From Physella acuta (Eukaryota > Mollusca > Gastropoda > Physidae): a DNA stretch of 64,000 bases. Where the stretch lies: assembly GCF_028476545.1 (NCBI RefSeq), contig NW_026731674.1, positions 1,080,001-1,144,000 on the forward strand, given 5' to 3'. The position numbers and the translations under genes are program-made. Below are positions 24,006 to 34,980 of this stretch, one piece after another. Within the stretch, counting starts at the first letter, position 1. Every line of letters starts with the position of its first letter. Under the pieces are notes generated by a model. That model ran no database searches and had not been told where the DNA came from. It worked only from the letters and a program-made list of their open reading frames with translations.

Positions 24006-24978
24006 CATTGCTACACCTTTCATCTAATCGCCATGAAACTTTGGGGAGTTGATTAGAACACTCAATGGGAGGTTTCTGTAAAACAATTGTATTTTAATTT
24101 CTTAAGGGCGGTGCCCCGGGAGGGTGCAATTTTTCTCTATATATGATATATAAAAAATTTTTTAATTAAAAGTAGGATGCGATTCAACACTGTTCATCCA
24201 ATTGCTATGAAACTTTGAGGAGTTGATGAGAGTATTGAGAGTACCCCTGTGATAGTGTAACTAGTGGCTCCCCTCTACATACCTGACACCTGGGCGGTCA
24301 CCAAAGTCTGTTCTACCTCACTATTACGCTTTGTGATTAATGTACACTCAAGGCTTTCATGCCGTATAGTTAAACCCCTGCCCCAATAATTGTATGATCC
24401 AAGCGCAGGCGTTGTTTACATTTAAATAACTCAGTTTTAGAAAACAAAGTCACATGTCTAAGAATCTTTAATATATGCGGGCTGTGTCTGTCCTTCTGTC
24501 ATCACTATAGCTTTTGGATCCATAAAAGTAAACATCGCACCATGCAGTGCTTTTCAGTGCGTCGCAGCGTCTTATCGTAAGTAATAGAGTAGAGTTTGTT
24601 TATATAACGACATGAGGTTATTTTATAAATGCCACTGTCTTTACTCTTTCGCATAACGTCAAGAAAATATTAAATACACGCAAACTGCTAAAACGTATTA
24701 AAAAGATTAATGTCAAATATCATTTTCGTTTAGGTTCCCAGAAAAAGTGGATACATTTTAATAACATAATAACAGTAAGGTAGAAAAACCAAATTAATTT
24801 AGTTATGAAACTATTGTAAATGTTTAAAATTGAAAGTACTGGAAAAAAAATGTGTGAATTGATAAAGTGATATATGGTAGGTAAAACACGGATATTTTAA
24901 ATACTGCCTATTATTTATTGTATATTATTTATTATTATATTATCTTTCGGTTTGCGTACAAGCTGGGGGTTTTATAGG

Positions 24979-25319
24979 AGAGGCGTAGCGAGGGGGGGGG
25001 GGGGCATAAGTCCCCGGGTGCCGACCTTAGAGGGCGCCAAAGTGGGTTGGAAAAATTTGCGGGGTGGGGGTGGAAATCGAAAGTTTTAGGGCCGGCGGGG
25101 GGTTTGAGGGGGATGCAAATAAAAAGTTCAAGCGGGGGGAATTTCAAATCAAAAGTAGTGCAAATCAAAAGTCTGAGGGGGGGGGGGGATGCAAATCAAA
25201 AGTTTAAGGTGGTGGAGTGGAAATTGAAATTTTGAGGGGAGGGGGTGCAAATCGTAAGTTTGAGGGAGGGTCAAATCGAAAGTTTGTCCCCAGGCGCAGG
25301 AAAGAGTCGCTACGCCTCT
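24979..25319. mobile_element. 341-bp inverted-repeat element (MITE-like)
   Basis: Perfect 13-bp terminal inverted repeats AGAGGCGTAGCGA / TCGCTACGCCTCT. The interior is G-rich with repeated CAAATCAAAAGT or CGAAAGTTT modules. No coding capacity. It lies inside the Helitron-like candidate. Confidence 0.7.
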
Positions 25320-25577
25320 GTTTTGTAGTCATTCACTGTGTCAGAAGTGTCCGCCGGCGCTCGGAAAGGGCGCGATTTGGCGCTACGGGCTAGACTGTGA
25401 GCAATATGCCTTTATGATTGCATTTAAATTGTGTTTATGTTATGAGTGTTGTGTTTGTTTTTTTGTTTGTGTTTTTTATTTTGTGTTCCTTTGTGTTGTG
25501 TTTAGTTTTGATCTGTTCCCAAGTTGGTTGGTACATTTTAAAAAGATTTACCGTGGCGGAGCATGGGATGCAGCTAG

Positions 25578-26289
25578 TATAATTATAATATTAGTAACAC
25601 AATGATGAAACGCTTCTTATATAATATATATTTTGTCAGACTCTTCTAGGGCATGCTAGTATTTTATAAAATATTAATATTGTTTGTAGATCTATAACGC
25701 AATTAAAATCTACAAACTTCATACTTAATATTTTTTCATGTGATATAAATATTACTCTATAGGGCCCTACTCTATAGGCCTAGGCCTTTGTATACAAACT
25801 ACGCACATTACTTTACATTTAATTTATCGTAAGTTGATGTGCGCTTTCTGAATATATAGATTAGATCTAATATGTAGCATAAAAAAAAAGGATTAACAAT
25901 TTCCATGCAAATACAAATTTGTGACTTTTTTCCTGTGACTTTTCTGTGAAGTGACTTTTTTTCTGTTTTTCTTCCTGTTTTTTTTCCCCTGTGAAAACCA
26001 TAAGTCCCTGCTCGGGTTGTCAGCCTCACATAGACACATATGATAATCCTAATGCCGGCTCATTGTTTATTTGTATTAGATTACAATTAGGCCTATCCCT
26101 ATATATTATTAATATTATATTTATATTATAGTATATTAAGTATATAGGCCCCCTAGGCCTAGTATATAAATAAGGCAATTTGGGCTAATATTTAGCCTAA
26201 TAACTAGGTAAATAATTATTACTATTAATTACACTAACCTACACAGTTCCCATCAAATTCCGAGTCTCCTTTGCCATCTTCCATTCTTA
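25578..26289. other. Intergenic AT-rich DNA, no gene seen
   Basis: AT-rich with TAGGCC words and a run of GTGACTTTTT-like repeats at 25920-25970. No coding or RNA feature is recognised. Confidence 0.45.
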
Positions 26290-26600
26290 GTCGTACAGAT
26301 TCTAGCTCTAGATTTTAGATCTAGAACAGACTCTAGAATCTAGATCTCTAGCCTAGTAAATCTAGTCTAGATCTAGAATCTAGCTCTAGAATACTCTAGA
26401 TTTAGAATCTATATCTACAGTAATAAGATAGGCCTAGGCTAGGATCTAGCTAGTCTATGTATTAGAATCTAGACCTAGACTCTAGATCTAGACTTCTAGA
26501 TCTATTCTTATTAATAATTAACTGTTAAAATTAACTAATTAACTAGATCTAGATTCTAGATCTAACACCTTTTAGTACAATTGTTTTTTTTAACTAGATC
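26290..26600. repeat. TCTAGA-rich degenerate tract upstream of C1orf198 exon 1
   Basis: Dense overlapping TCTAGA, TAGATC and AGATCTAG words without fixed period. A second such tract lies at 27315-27450, just after exon 1. Confidence 0.85.
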
Positions 26601-26828
26601 TAGAGGCCTAAACCAAATTCGGTTTATTTCTGGTCTAGCGCTAGCTTATTTTTGCCGGCTCTCTTGATCTAAAATCAAGAATCTAAATCCTCTTTTGATA
26701 AAAGAAACACCAAAAGCACTATTCAAACAATACAAACATTGGCCTACTCAACCGCACCTCCCCCTCCTTCCACCCTCGTCTGCCCCTTTTCCACTTCCTC
26801 TATAATAAAAAAAAAGGCAATATCAAAG

Positions 26829-27236
26829 ATGGCATCCTGTGCAAAGAGTAATTCAATTCTGGATTCTCTAGCAGATGACGAGAAATATACAAGAAAGGAG
26901 CAAACGTTTTTCGACTACTTGCTAAAATCAAATTATTTAAATAAACAGATAGCTTCTTTAGCAAACCACTTTGTAAACTATATGGGAGATAGGTGGTACG
27001 AACTACAAAATAAACAAAAGGATGCGCTTCTTGATCTGCTATTCGTTGATGATGACATCCGCCTTTTATACAACAGAACACTATTGCTAAAAAATGTTTC
27101 AAAAACTTCTTTTAATGATAATTTAAATGGTGTTTCATCGGACCATGACAGGACAGACTGTAACTATTCACCAGAAACCTTCCCCCGCCTTTACATTAAT
27201 TCTGGGCAAAAAATAAATGTAGATTTTGAAAATGAT
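26829..27236 (+). CDS. C1orf198: C1orf198 homologue coding exon 1
   Basis: 136 codons. The start at ATG 26829 is chosen for its strong context (A at -3, G at +4) and the sequence MASCAKSNSILDSLADDEKY. The frame is open upstream to 26739 but offers no ATG there. Residues 20-75 (FFDYLLKSNYL, YMGDRWYELQNKQKDALLD) correspond to the helical N-terminal domain of human C1orf198 (FTYFSSL, YGPEWARLPPAQQDEIID). Donor GTAAGT follows at 27237. Confidence 0.9.
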
Positions 27237-27314
27237 GTAAGTTTGCCTATTTGGTATTTAGTTTTATAGTTTATTTTTTTATAGAATCTTGTATTTAACT
27301 ATTTATTAATAAAT

Positions 27315-27450
27315 TTTTAACTAGATCTAGAATCTAGTCTAGATCTAAAACAATAACTAGAATCTATTAACTACAGCATCTAGATCTAAATCTAGATTCT
27401 AGTAAAATTTAATAGTATTTAGTAGAATGACATAGATTCTAGATATAGTA
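27315..27450. repeat. TCTAGA-rich degenerate tract in C1orf198 intron 1
   Basis: Same word composition as 26290-26600 (ACTAGATCTAGAATCTAG and similar). The two tracts bracket coding exon 1. Confidence 0.85.
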
Positions 27451-27727
27451 TAAGTATGATTCATTGATTGCTGAGGATATTTCACATCTGATTCTCTGGT
27501 GTGTGTGTGAGGAAGGGAGGGGGAATTGTTTAAAAGAGGAATAAATTAAAAATAAATGTCAATCAGTTCTTCCCACCTGCATCTTTGAGCTATAAAATTT
27601 TAAAAGGACTCTTTGTTATAACTGTGTGAATGTTTCAAGTCCAAGAGTGGTAACCCAGTTACCCTACCGCTGCGAGTTTCTATTACATTACAATGTAAAC
27701 TAGGCTGTTGAGCACATAGTTTCTATT

Positions 27728-28390
27728 GACTGAACTAGCACTGAAAACTGTCCAGCTTGACTGAACTAGCACTGAAAACTGTCCAGCTTGACTGAACTAG
27801 CACTGAAAACTGTCCAGCTTGACTGAACTAGCACTGAAAACTGTCCAGCTTGACTGAACTAGCACTGAAAACTGTCCAGCTTGACTGAACTAGCACTGAA
27901 AACTGTCCAGCTTGACTGAACTAGCACTGAAAACTGTCCAGCTTGACTGAACTAGCACTGAAAACTGTCCAGCTTGACTGAACTAGCACTGAAAACTGTC
28001 CAGCTTGACTGAACTAGCACTGAAAACTGTCCAGCTTGACTGAACTAGCACTGAAAACTGTCCAGCTTGACTGAACTAGCACTGAAAACTGTCCAGCTTG
28101 ACTGAACTAGCACTGAAAACTGTCCAGCTTGACTGAACTAGCACTGAAAACTGTCCAGCTTGACTGAACTAGCACTGAAAACTGTCCAGCTTGACTGAAC
28201 TAGCACTGAAAACTGTCCAGCTTGACTGAACTAGCACTGAAAACTGTCCAGCTTGACTGAACTAGCACTGAAAACTGTCCAGCTTGACTGAACTAGCACT
28301 GAAAACTGTCCAGCTTGACTGAACTAGCACTGAAAACTGTCCAGCTTGACTGAACTAGCACTGAAAACTGTCCAGCTTGACTGAACTAGC
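27728..28390. repeat. 31-bp array in C1orf198 intron 1, homogeneous
   Basis: About 21 copies of a unit with CTGAACTAGCACTGAAAACT and GTCCAGCTTGA. All full copies look identical by eye. The array ends 26 bp before the exon 2 acceptor. Confidence 0.97.
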
Positions 28391-28416
28391 TGAATCTTTG
28401 ACTTTTTTTTAAACAG

Positions 28417-28467
28417 CTCTGGACCTGGAGGGATGAACATTCTGGACCTTTTTCTTGGATGTCTCGG
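28417..28467 (+). CDS. C1orf198: C1orf198 homologue coding exon 2 (micro-exon)
   Basis: A 51-bp exon after TTTTTTTTAAACAG and before donor GTAGGT. It encodes LWTWRDEHSGPFSWMSR, the most conserved motif of the family (human LTWQDEHSAPFSW). It is phase 0 on both sides. Confidence 0.92.
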
Positions 28468-28780
28468 GTAGGTCAATCTGGCTTTCCTTTAGTATAAAGT
28501 AGGTCAATTATACCATATGTAGAATAAATTAGGTCAATTACTGAATTAGCCTTTCCTTTAGTATAAAGTAGGTCAATTATACCATATGTAGAATAAATTA
28601 GGTCAATTACTGAATTAGCCTTTCCTTTAGTATAAAGTAGGTCAATTATACCATATGTAGAATAAATTAGGTCAATTACTGAATTAGCCTTTCCTTTAGT
28701 ATAAAGTAGGTCAATTATACCATATGTAGAATAAATTAGGTCAATTACTGAATTAGCCTTTCCTTTAGTATAAAGTATGG
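28468..28780. repeat. 69-bp array starting at C1orf198 exon 2 donor
   Basis: About 4.5 copies of a unit with TTTCCTTTAGTATAAAGTAG and GTCAATTATACCATATG. The first partial copy is the intron start itself (GTAGGTCAAT), so each unit repeats GTAGGT, a plausible 5' splice site. Confidence 0.93.
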
Positions 28781-28807
28781 CAGTTAGTTTTTTTGTTTAG
28801 AATAAAT

Positions 28808-30420
28808 GAGGTCAGCTAGCCTTTGATTTGGCATAAATTAGGTCAGCTAGCCTTTGATTTGGCATAAATTAGGTCAGCTAGCCTTTGATTTGGCATAAAT
28901 TAGGTCAGCTAGCCTTTGATTTGACATAAATTAGGTCAGCTAGCCTTTGATTTGACATAAATTAGGTCAGCTAGCCTTTGATTTGACATAAATTAGGGCA
29001 GCTAGCCTTTGATTTGGCATAAATTAGGTCAGCTAGCCTTTGATTTGGCATAAATTAGGTCAGCTAGCCTTTGATTTGGCATAAATTAGGTCAGCTAGCC
29101 TTTGATTTGGCATAAATTAGGTCAGCTAGCCTTTGATTTGGCATAAATTAGGTCAGCTAGCCTTTGATTTGACATAAATTAGGTCAGCTAGCCTTTGATT
29201 TGACATAAATTAGGTCAGCTAGCCTTTGATTTGACATAAATTAGGGCAGCTAGCCTTTGATTTGGCATAAATTAGGTCAGCTAGCCTTTGATTTGGCATA
29301 AATTAGGTCAGCTAGCCTTTGATTTGGCATAAATTAGGTCAGCTAGCCTTTGATTTGTATACATTAGCTCAGCTAGCCTTTGATTTGACATAAATTAGGT
29401 CAGCTAGCCTTTGATTTGGCATAAATTAGGTCAGCTAGCCTTTGATTTGGCATAAATTAGGTCAGCTAGCCTTTGATTTGACATAAATTAGGTCAGCTAG
29501 CCTTTGATTTGGCATAAATTAGGTCAGCTAGCCTTTGATTTGGCATAAATTAGGTCAGCTAGCCTTTGATTAGACATAAATTAGGTCAGCTAGCCTGTGA
29601 TTTGGCATAAATTAGGTCAGCTAGCCTTTGATTTGACATAAATTAGCTCAGCTAGCCTTTGATTAGCTCAGCTAGCCTGTGATTTGTATACATTAGGTCA
29701 GCTAGCCTGTGATTTGTATACATTAGGTCAGCTAGCCTGTGATTTGTATACATTAGGTCAGCTAGCCTGTGATTTGTATACATTAGGTCAGCTAGCCTGT
29801 GATTTGTATACATTAGGTCAGCTAGCCTGTGATTTGTATACATTAGGTCAGCTAGCCTGTGATTTGTATACATTAGGTCAGCTAGCCTTTGATTTGTATA
29901 CATTAGGTCAGCTAGCCTTTGATTTGTATACATTAGGTCAGCTAGACTTTGATTAGCTCAGCTAGCCTTTGATTTGTATACATTAGGTCAGCTAGACTTT
30001 GATTAGCTCAGCTAGCCTTTGATTTGTATACATTAGGTCAGCTAGACTTTGATTAGCTCAGCTAGCCTTTGATTTGTATACATTAGGTCAGCTAGACTTT
30101 GATTAGCTCAGCTAGCCTTTGATTTGTATACATTAGGTCAGCTAGACTTTGATTAGCTCAGCTAGCCTTTGATTTGTATACATTAGGTCAGCTAGACTTT
30201 GATTTGTATACATTAGGTCAGCTAGACTTTGATTAGCTCAGCTAGCCTTTGATTTGTATAAATTAGCTCAGCTAGCCTGTGATTAGCTCAGCTAGCCTGT
30301 GATTAGCTCAGCTAGCCTGTGATTAGCTCAGCTAGCCTGTGATCTGTATACATTAGCTCAGCTAGCCTGTGATTAGCTCAGCTAGCCTGTGATTAGCTCA
30401 GCTAGCCTGTGATCTGTATA
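28808..30420. repeat. 31/30/20-bp array in C1orf198 intron 2
   Basis: About 57 copies of related units around GTCAGCTAGCCTTTGATT. The first ~27 carry GGCATAAATTAG or GACATAAATTAG (31 bp), the next carry GTATACATTAG (30 bp), and 20-bp units with GATTAGCTCA are mixed in towards the end. The array stops 39 bp before the exon 3 acceptor. Confidence 0.97.
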
Positions 30421-30459
30421 ACCCTTTGAATGAATCTGTGCTGACAACTTTCCTCTCAG

Positions 30460-31098
30460 AGCCAACAAGATTTAACATTGGCTGACCTTGACAGTGAGAA
30501 TGTTGGCAAACCTCAGCCCAAATCTCAAAGGCTGGACCAGAGCCAGAGGTCAGTGCCCCAGTTTACAGAGCTGAGCAACTCGTGGACTACAGATGTGCTG
30601 GAGAACTACAGGAAACAGCTGAGGGATCTGACACCAAGTGGCTCCATCCTGGCCTGGCAAAAAGCTGCTGAACCCGCAGTTTGTAGCAAGAAGAAAAGCT
30701 GGTCCAAGAAAGTGCTGGAGAGGGCCACTAGTGAGGCCAGGCTCCTGCACGAAGAGGAAGGTGAGGCACATGAGGACAATCATCTGGTTGAGTGGTCCAC
30801 CTTTGTGGGGGAGTCAGGCCAGCTAGCCCCAACAGACATGAGCATGGACCGCGGCCTGGATGAGAGCAGGGCAGTGTGTCCAGTGGTACAGACCTCACCA
30901 GTAGCCAGTAGGACTGTGGTACAGACCTCACCAGTAGCCAGTAGGACTGTGGTACAGACCTCACCAGTAGCCAGTAGGACTGTGGTACAGACCTCACCAG
31001 TAGCCAGTAGGACTGTGGTACTCCCTTCCCCTGCTCATAGTGACTGGTCCATGGAGAGTAGCCCAGACCACAATACTCATCTGCTCAAAGGAATGCAG
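30460..31098 (+). CDS. C1orf198: C1orf198 homologue coding exon 3
   Basis: 213 codons after acceptor TTTCCTCTCAG, ending GGAATGCAG before donor GTAGGA. It encodes a mostly polar, probably disordered region starting SQQDLTLADLDSENVGK. Near residues 45-75 it has NYRKQLRDLTPSGSILAWQK, which resembles the human FQSLTPSQIKSMEKGEK segment. An 11-residue repeat (VVQTSPVASRT) is present four times. Confidence 0.9.
30889..31020 (+). repeat. Coding 33-bp minisatellite in C1orf198 exon 3
   Basis: Four near-identical 33-bp units encode VVQTSPVASRT (preceded by CP and ending in VVLPSPAHS). Unit length is a multiple of three, so copy-number change would keep the frame. Each unit adds a TSP and an SR step, both possible phosphorylation sites (inference). 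Confidence 0.93.
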
Positions 31099-31180
31099 GT
31101 AGGAAACATTTCAATGCTCACATTTTAGGAAACAACCATTTCAATGCTCACAATTCATAAGGCCCTTGAAGCTTTAAGTT

Positions 31181-31929
31181 TACCTACCCCTGTGGCTATT
31201 GACCAAATGCATGAAACCTACCTACCCCTTTGGCTATAGACCAAATGCGTGCAACCTACCTACCCCTGTGGCTATTGACCAAATGCGTGCAACCTACCTA
31301 CCCCTGTGGCTATTGACCAAATGCGTGCAACCTACCTACCCCTGTGGCTATTGACCAAATGCGTGCAACCTACCTACCCCTGTGGCTATTGACCAAATGC
31401 GTGCAACCTACCTACCCCTTTGGCTATAGGGCAAATGCGTGCAACCTACCTACCCCTTTGGCTATAGGGCAAATGCGTGCAACCTACCTACCCCTGTGGC
31501 TATTGACCAAATGCGTGCAACCTACCTACCCCTGTGGCTATTGACCAAATGCGTGCAACCTACCTACCCCTGTGGCTATTGGGCAAATGCGTGCAACCTA
31601 CCTACCCCTGTGGCTATTGAGCAAATGCGTGCAACCTACCTACCCCTGTGGCTATTGACCTACCCCTGTGGCTATTGACCAAATGCGTGCAACCTACCTA
31701 CCCCTGTGGCTATTGAGCAAATGCGTGCAACCTACCTACCCCTGTGGCTATTGACCAAATGCGTGCAACCTACCTACCCCTGTGGCTATTGACCTACCCC
31801 TGTGGCTATTGACCAAATGCGTGCAACCTACCCCTGTGGCCATTGACCAAATGCGTGCAACCTACCTACCCCAGTGGCTATTGACCAAATGCGTGCAACC
31901 TACCCCTGTGGCTATTGACCAAATGCGTG
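31181..31929. repeat. 38-bp array in C1orf198 intron 3
   Basis: About 20 copies of a unit with CTACCTACCCCTGTGGCTAT and CAAATGCGTGCAAC. A 17-bp partial duplication of CTACCCCTGTGGCTATT occurs in two copies. Confidence 0.95.
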
Positions 31930-32393
31930 ACATGGTGCCACTGCCCATAGTTTTTCTATGATATTATGCGTCAGTGCTTACACACTATTCAAACTGACTA
32001 AAGCTTACTAAAAATCAAGTAGTTATTAGTTGTTTTTTTTTTTTGGCCAATGACATAATGAAATAGATTTTATATTGAGCTGATTATTTAAGTTTAAAAA
32101 ATGAGACTCTGCTGTAGAAATGTTGCAACGTCAGGAGCACTTACTTGCACCGTGAACTTGGCCCTCTGATAAAAAACATCCAACTGGATCTTTTATGTGG
32201 TTTAAAACAACACTTTTTTATCAGCTAGGCCTATCTTTAAGGGAATGGTTTCTAGAGGATTAATATTACAATTATTTCTGATACTGTTCGGTTATTTATT
32301 GGTTGACCTTAAACTTAGGCTTACAGTATATTATATACTTTTCAGAAATTTATTTATTTACTTATTAATCCTAATATTCCTCTTATTTAAAAG
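31930..32393. other. Intron 3 spacer, nothing identified
   Basis: AT-rich single-copy intron sequence between two arrays; no exon or known repeat is seen. Confidence 0.5.
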
Positions 32394-34810
32394 CCCCTTG
32401 TTTAACCCTAATGTTCCCCCTTGTTTAACCCTAATGTTCCCCTTGTTTAACCCTAATGTTCCCCCTTGTTTAACCCTAATGTTCCCCTTGTTTAACCCTA
32501 ATGTTCCCCCTTGTTTAACCCTAATGTTCCCCCTTGTTTAACCCTAATGTTCCCCTTGTTTAACCTTAATGTTCCCCCTTGTTTAACCCTAATGTTCCCC
32601 TTGTTTAACCCTAATGTTCCCCTTGTTTAACCCTAATGTTCCCCCTTGTTTAACCCTAATGTTCCCCTTGTTTAACCTTAATGTTCCCCCTTGTTTAACC
32701 CTAATGTTCCCCCTTGTTTAACCCTAATGTTCCCCTTGTTTAACCCTAATGTTCCCCCTTGTTTAACCCTAATGTTCCCCCTTGTTTAACCCTCATGTTC
32801 CCCCTTGTTTAACCCTAATGTTCCCCCTTGTTTAACCCTAATGTTCCCCCTTGTTTAACCCTAATGTTCCCCCTTGTTTAACCCTAATGTTCCCCTTGTT
32901 TAACCTTAATGTTCCCCCTTGTTTAACCCTAATGTTCCCCCTTGTTTAACCCTAATGTTCCCCCTTGTTTAACCCTAATGTTCCCCTTGTTTAACCCTAA
33001 TGTTCCCCCTTGTTTAACCCTAATGTTCCCCCTTGTTTAACCCTAATGTTCCCCTTGTTTAACCCTAATGTTCCCCCTTGTTTAACCCTAATGTTCCCCC
33101 TTGTTTAACCCTAATGTTCCCCTTGTTTAACCCTAATGTTCCCCCTTGTTTAACCCTAATGTTCCCCTTGTTTAACCTTAATGTTCCCCTTGTTTAACCC
33201 TAATGTTCCCCCTTGTTTAACCCTAATGTTCCCCTTGTTTAACCCTAACGTTCCCCCTTGTTTAACCCTAATGTTCCCCCTTGTTTAACCCTCATGTTCC
33301 CCCTTGTTTAACCCTAATGTTTCCCCTTGTTTAACCCTAATGTTCCCCTTTGTTTAACCCTAATGTTCCCCCTATTTTAACCCTAATGTTCCCCTTGTTT
33401 AACCCTAACGTTCCCCCTTGTTTAACCCTAATGTTCCCCTTGTTTAACCCTAATGTTCCCCTTGTTTAACCCTAATGTTCCCCCTTGTTTAACCCTAATG
33501 TTTCCCCTTGTTTAACCCTAATGTTCCCCCTTGTTTAACCCTAATGTTCCCCCTTGTTTAACCCTAATGTTCCCCCTTGTTTAACCCTAATGTTCCCCCT
33601 TGTTTAACCCTAATGTTCCCCCTTGTTTAACCCTAATGTTCCCCCTTGTTTAACCCTAATGTTCCCCTTGTTTAACCCTAATGTTCCCCTTGTTTAACCC
33701 TAATGTTCCCCCTTGTTTAACCCTAATGTTCCCCCTTGTTTAACCCTAATGTTCCCCCTTGTTTAACCCTAATGTTCCCCCTTGTTTAACCCTAATGTTC
33801 CCCCTTGTTTAACCCTAACGTTCCCCCTTGTTTAACCCTAATGTTCCCCCTTGTTTAACCCTCATGTTCCCCCTTGTTTAACCCTAATGTTCCCCCTTGT
33901 TTAACCCTAATGTTCCCCCTTGTTTAACCCTAATGTTCCCCCTTGTTTAACCCTAATGTTCCCCCTTGTTTAACCCTAATGTTCCCCCTTGTTTAACCCT
34001 AATGTTCCCCTTGTTTAACCCTAATGTTCCCCCTTGTTTAACCCTAATGTTCCCCCTTGTTTAACCCTAATGTTCCCCTTGTTTAACCCTAATGTTCCCC
34101 CTTGTTTAACCCTAATGTTCCCCTTGTTTAACCTTAATGTTCCCCTTGTTTAACCCTAATGTTCCCCCTTGTTTAACCCTAATGTTCCCCTTGTTTAACC
34201 CTAACGTTCCCCCTTGTTTAACCCTAATGTTCCCCCTTGTTTAACCCTCATGTTCCCCCTTGTTTAACCCTAATGTTTCCCCTTGTTTAACTCTAATGTT
34301 CCCCTTTGTTTAACCCTAATGTTCCCCCTATTTTAACCCTAATGTTCCCCTTGTTTAACCCTAACGTTCCCCCTTGTTTAACCCTAATGTTCCCCTTGTT
34401 TAACCCTAATGTTCCCCTTGTTTAACCCTAATGTTCCCCCTTGTTTAACCCTAATGTTTCCCCTTGTTTAACCCTAATGTTCCCCCTTGTTTAACCCTAA
34501 TGTTCCCCCTTGTTTAACCCTAATGTTCCCCCTTGTTTAACCCTAATGTTCCCCCTTGTTTAACCCTAATGTTCCCCCTTGTTTAACCCTAATGTTCCCC
34601 CTTGTTTAACCCTAATGTTCCCCTTGTTTAACCCTAATGTTCCCCCTTGTTTAACCCTAATGTTCCCCCTTGTTTAACCCTAATGTTCCCCCTTGTTTAA
34701 CCCTAATGTTCCCCCTTGTTTAACCCTAATGTTCACTTTGTTTAACCCTAATGTTCCCCCTTGTTTAACCCTAATGTTCCCCCTATTTTAACCCTAATGT
34801 TCCCCCACTC
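32394..34810. repeat. AG-free 22/23-bp TAACCCTAA array before C1orf198 exon 4
   Basis: About 107 copies of CCCCCTTGTTTAACCCTAAT plus GTT, with four or five C. No AG dinucleotide was found from 32394 to the acceptor AG at 34814-34815. Rare variants (CCTATTTTAACC at 33371 and 34327, with flanking CTAACG and CCTCATG) recur with a 956-bp period, so a large block is duplicated. Confidence 0.97.
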
Positions 34811-34815
34811 CCCAG

Positions 34816-34923
34816 TCACCTGTCCACCACAGACAAGAGGTCTTACACCTTGGTCCACCAGCAGAAGAAATCTTGCGAGTTGAACTGGACAAGGATCAAA
34901 GGACTCTCTCTACTGCTCTTGTG
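34816..34923 (+). CDS. C1orf198: C1orf198 homologue coding exon 4
   Basis: 36 codons between acceptor CCCACTCCCCAG and donor GTAACT, phase 0. It encodes SPVHHRQEVLHLGPPAEEIL followed by RVELDKDQRTLSTALV. The match to the human protein is weak here (an acidic segment upstream of the C-terminal motif); the exon is supported mainly by frame, splice sites and position. The acceptor sits directly at the end of a 2.4 kb AG-free array. Confidence 0.82.
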
Positions 34924-34980
34924 GTAACTAGTGCATTTTTTTACTGGTGCTTTCAGTCAACTCAGCTGATTGTTTTTGGT

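Larger units (their letters stand above)
22059..25577 (+). mobile_element. Candidate Helitron-like (Helentron type) element, non-autonomous
   Basis: The left end reads TCTATATATATATAATTCTC and the right end GATGCAGCTAG before TATAATTATAATA, resembling Helitron/Helentron ends (5' TC, 3' CTAG, short inverted TATA-rich ends). The interior has two minisatellites and four diverged ~150-bp segments with TTCATCCAAT, AAACTTTGGGGAGTTGAT and GGAGGGTGC (about 23105, 23275, 24005, 24140). No Rep or helicase ORF is seen. The boundaries are an inference from end motifs. Confidence 0.45.

Noticed and set aside
26739-26828. Upstream extension of C1orf198 exon 1
   Set aside because: The frame is open but begins at TTG with no ATG; the Pro/Ser-rich peptide has no counterpart. 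ATG 26829 has a strong context.
32394-34810. Interstitial telomere
   Set aside because: Only one and a half CCCTAA per 22-23 bp unit; not a telomere repeat array, merely telomere-like.
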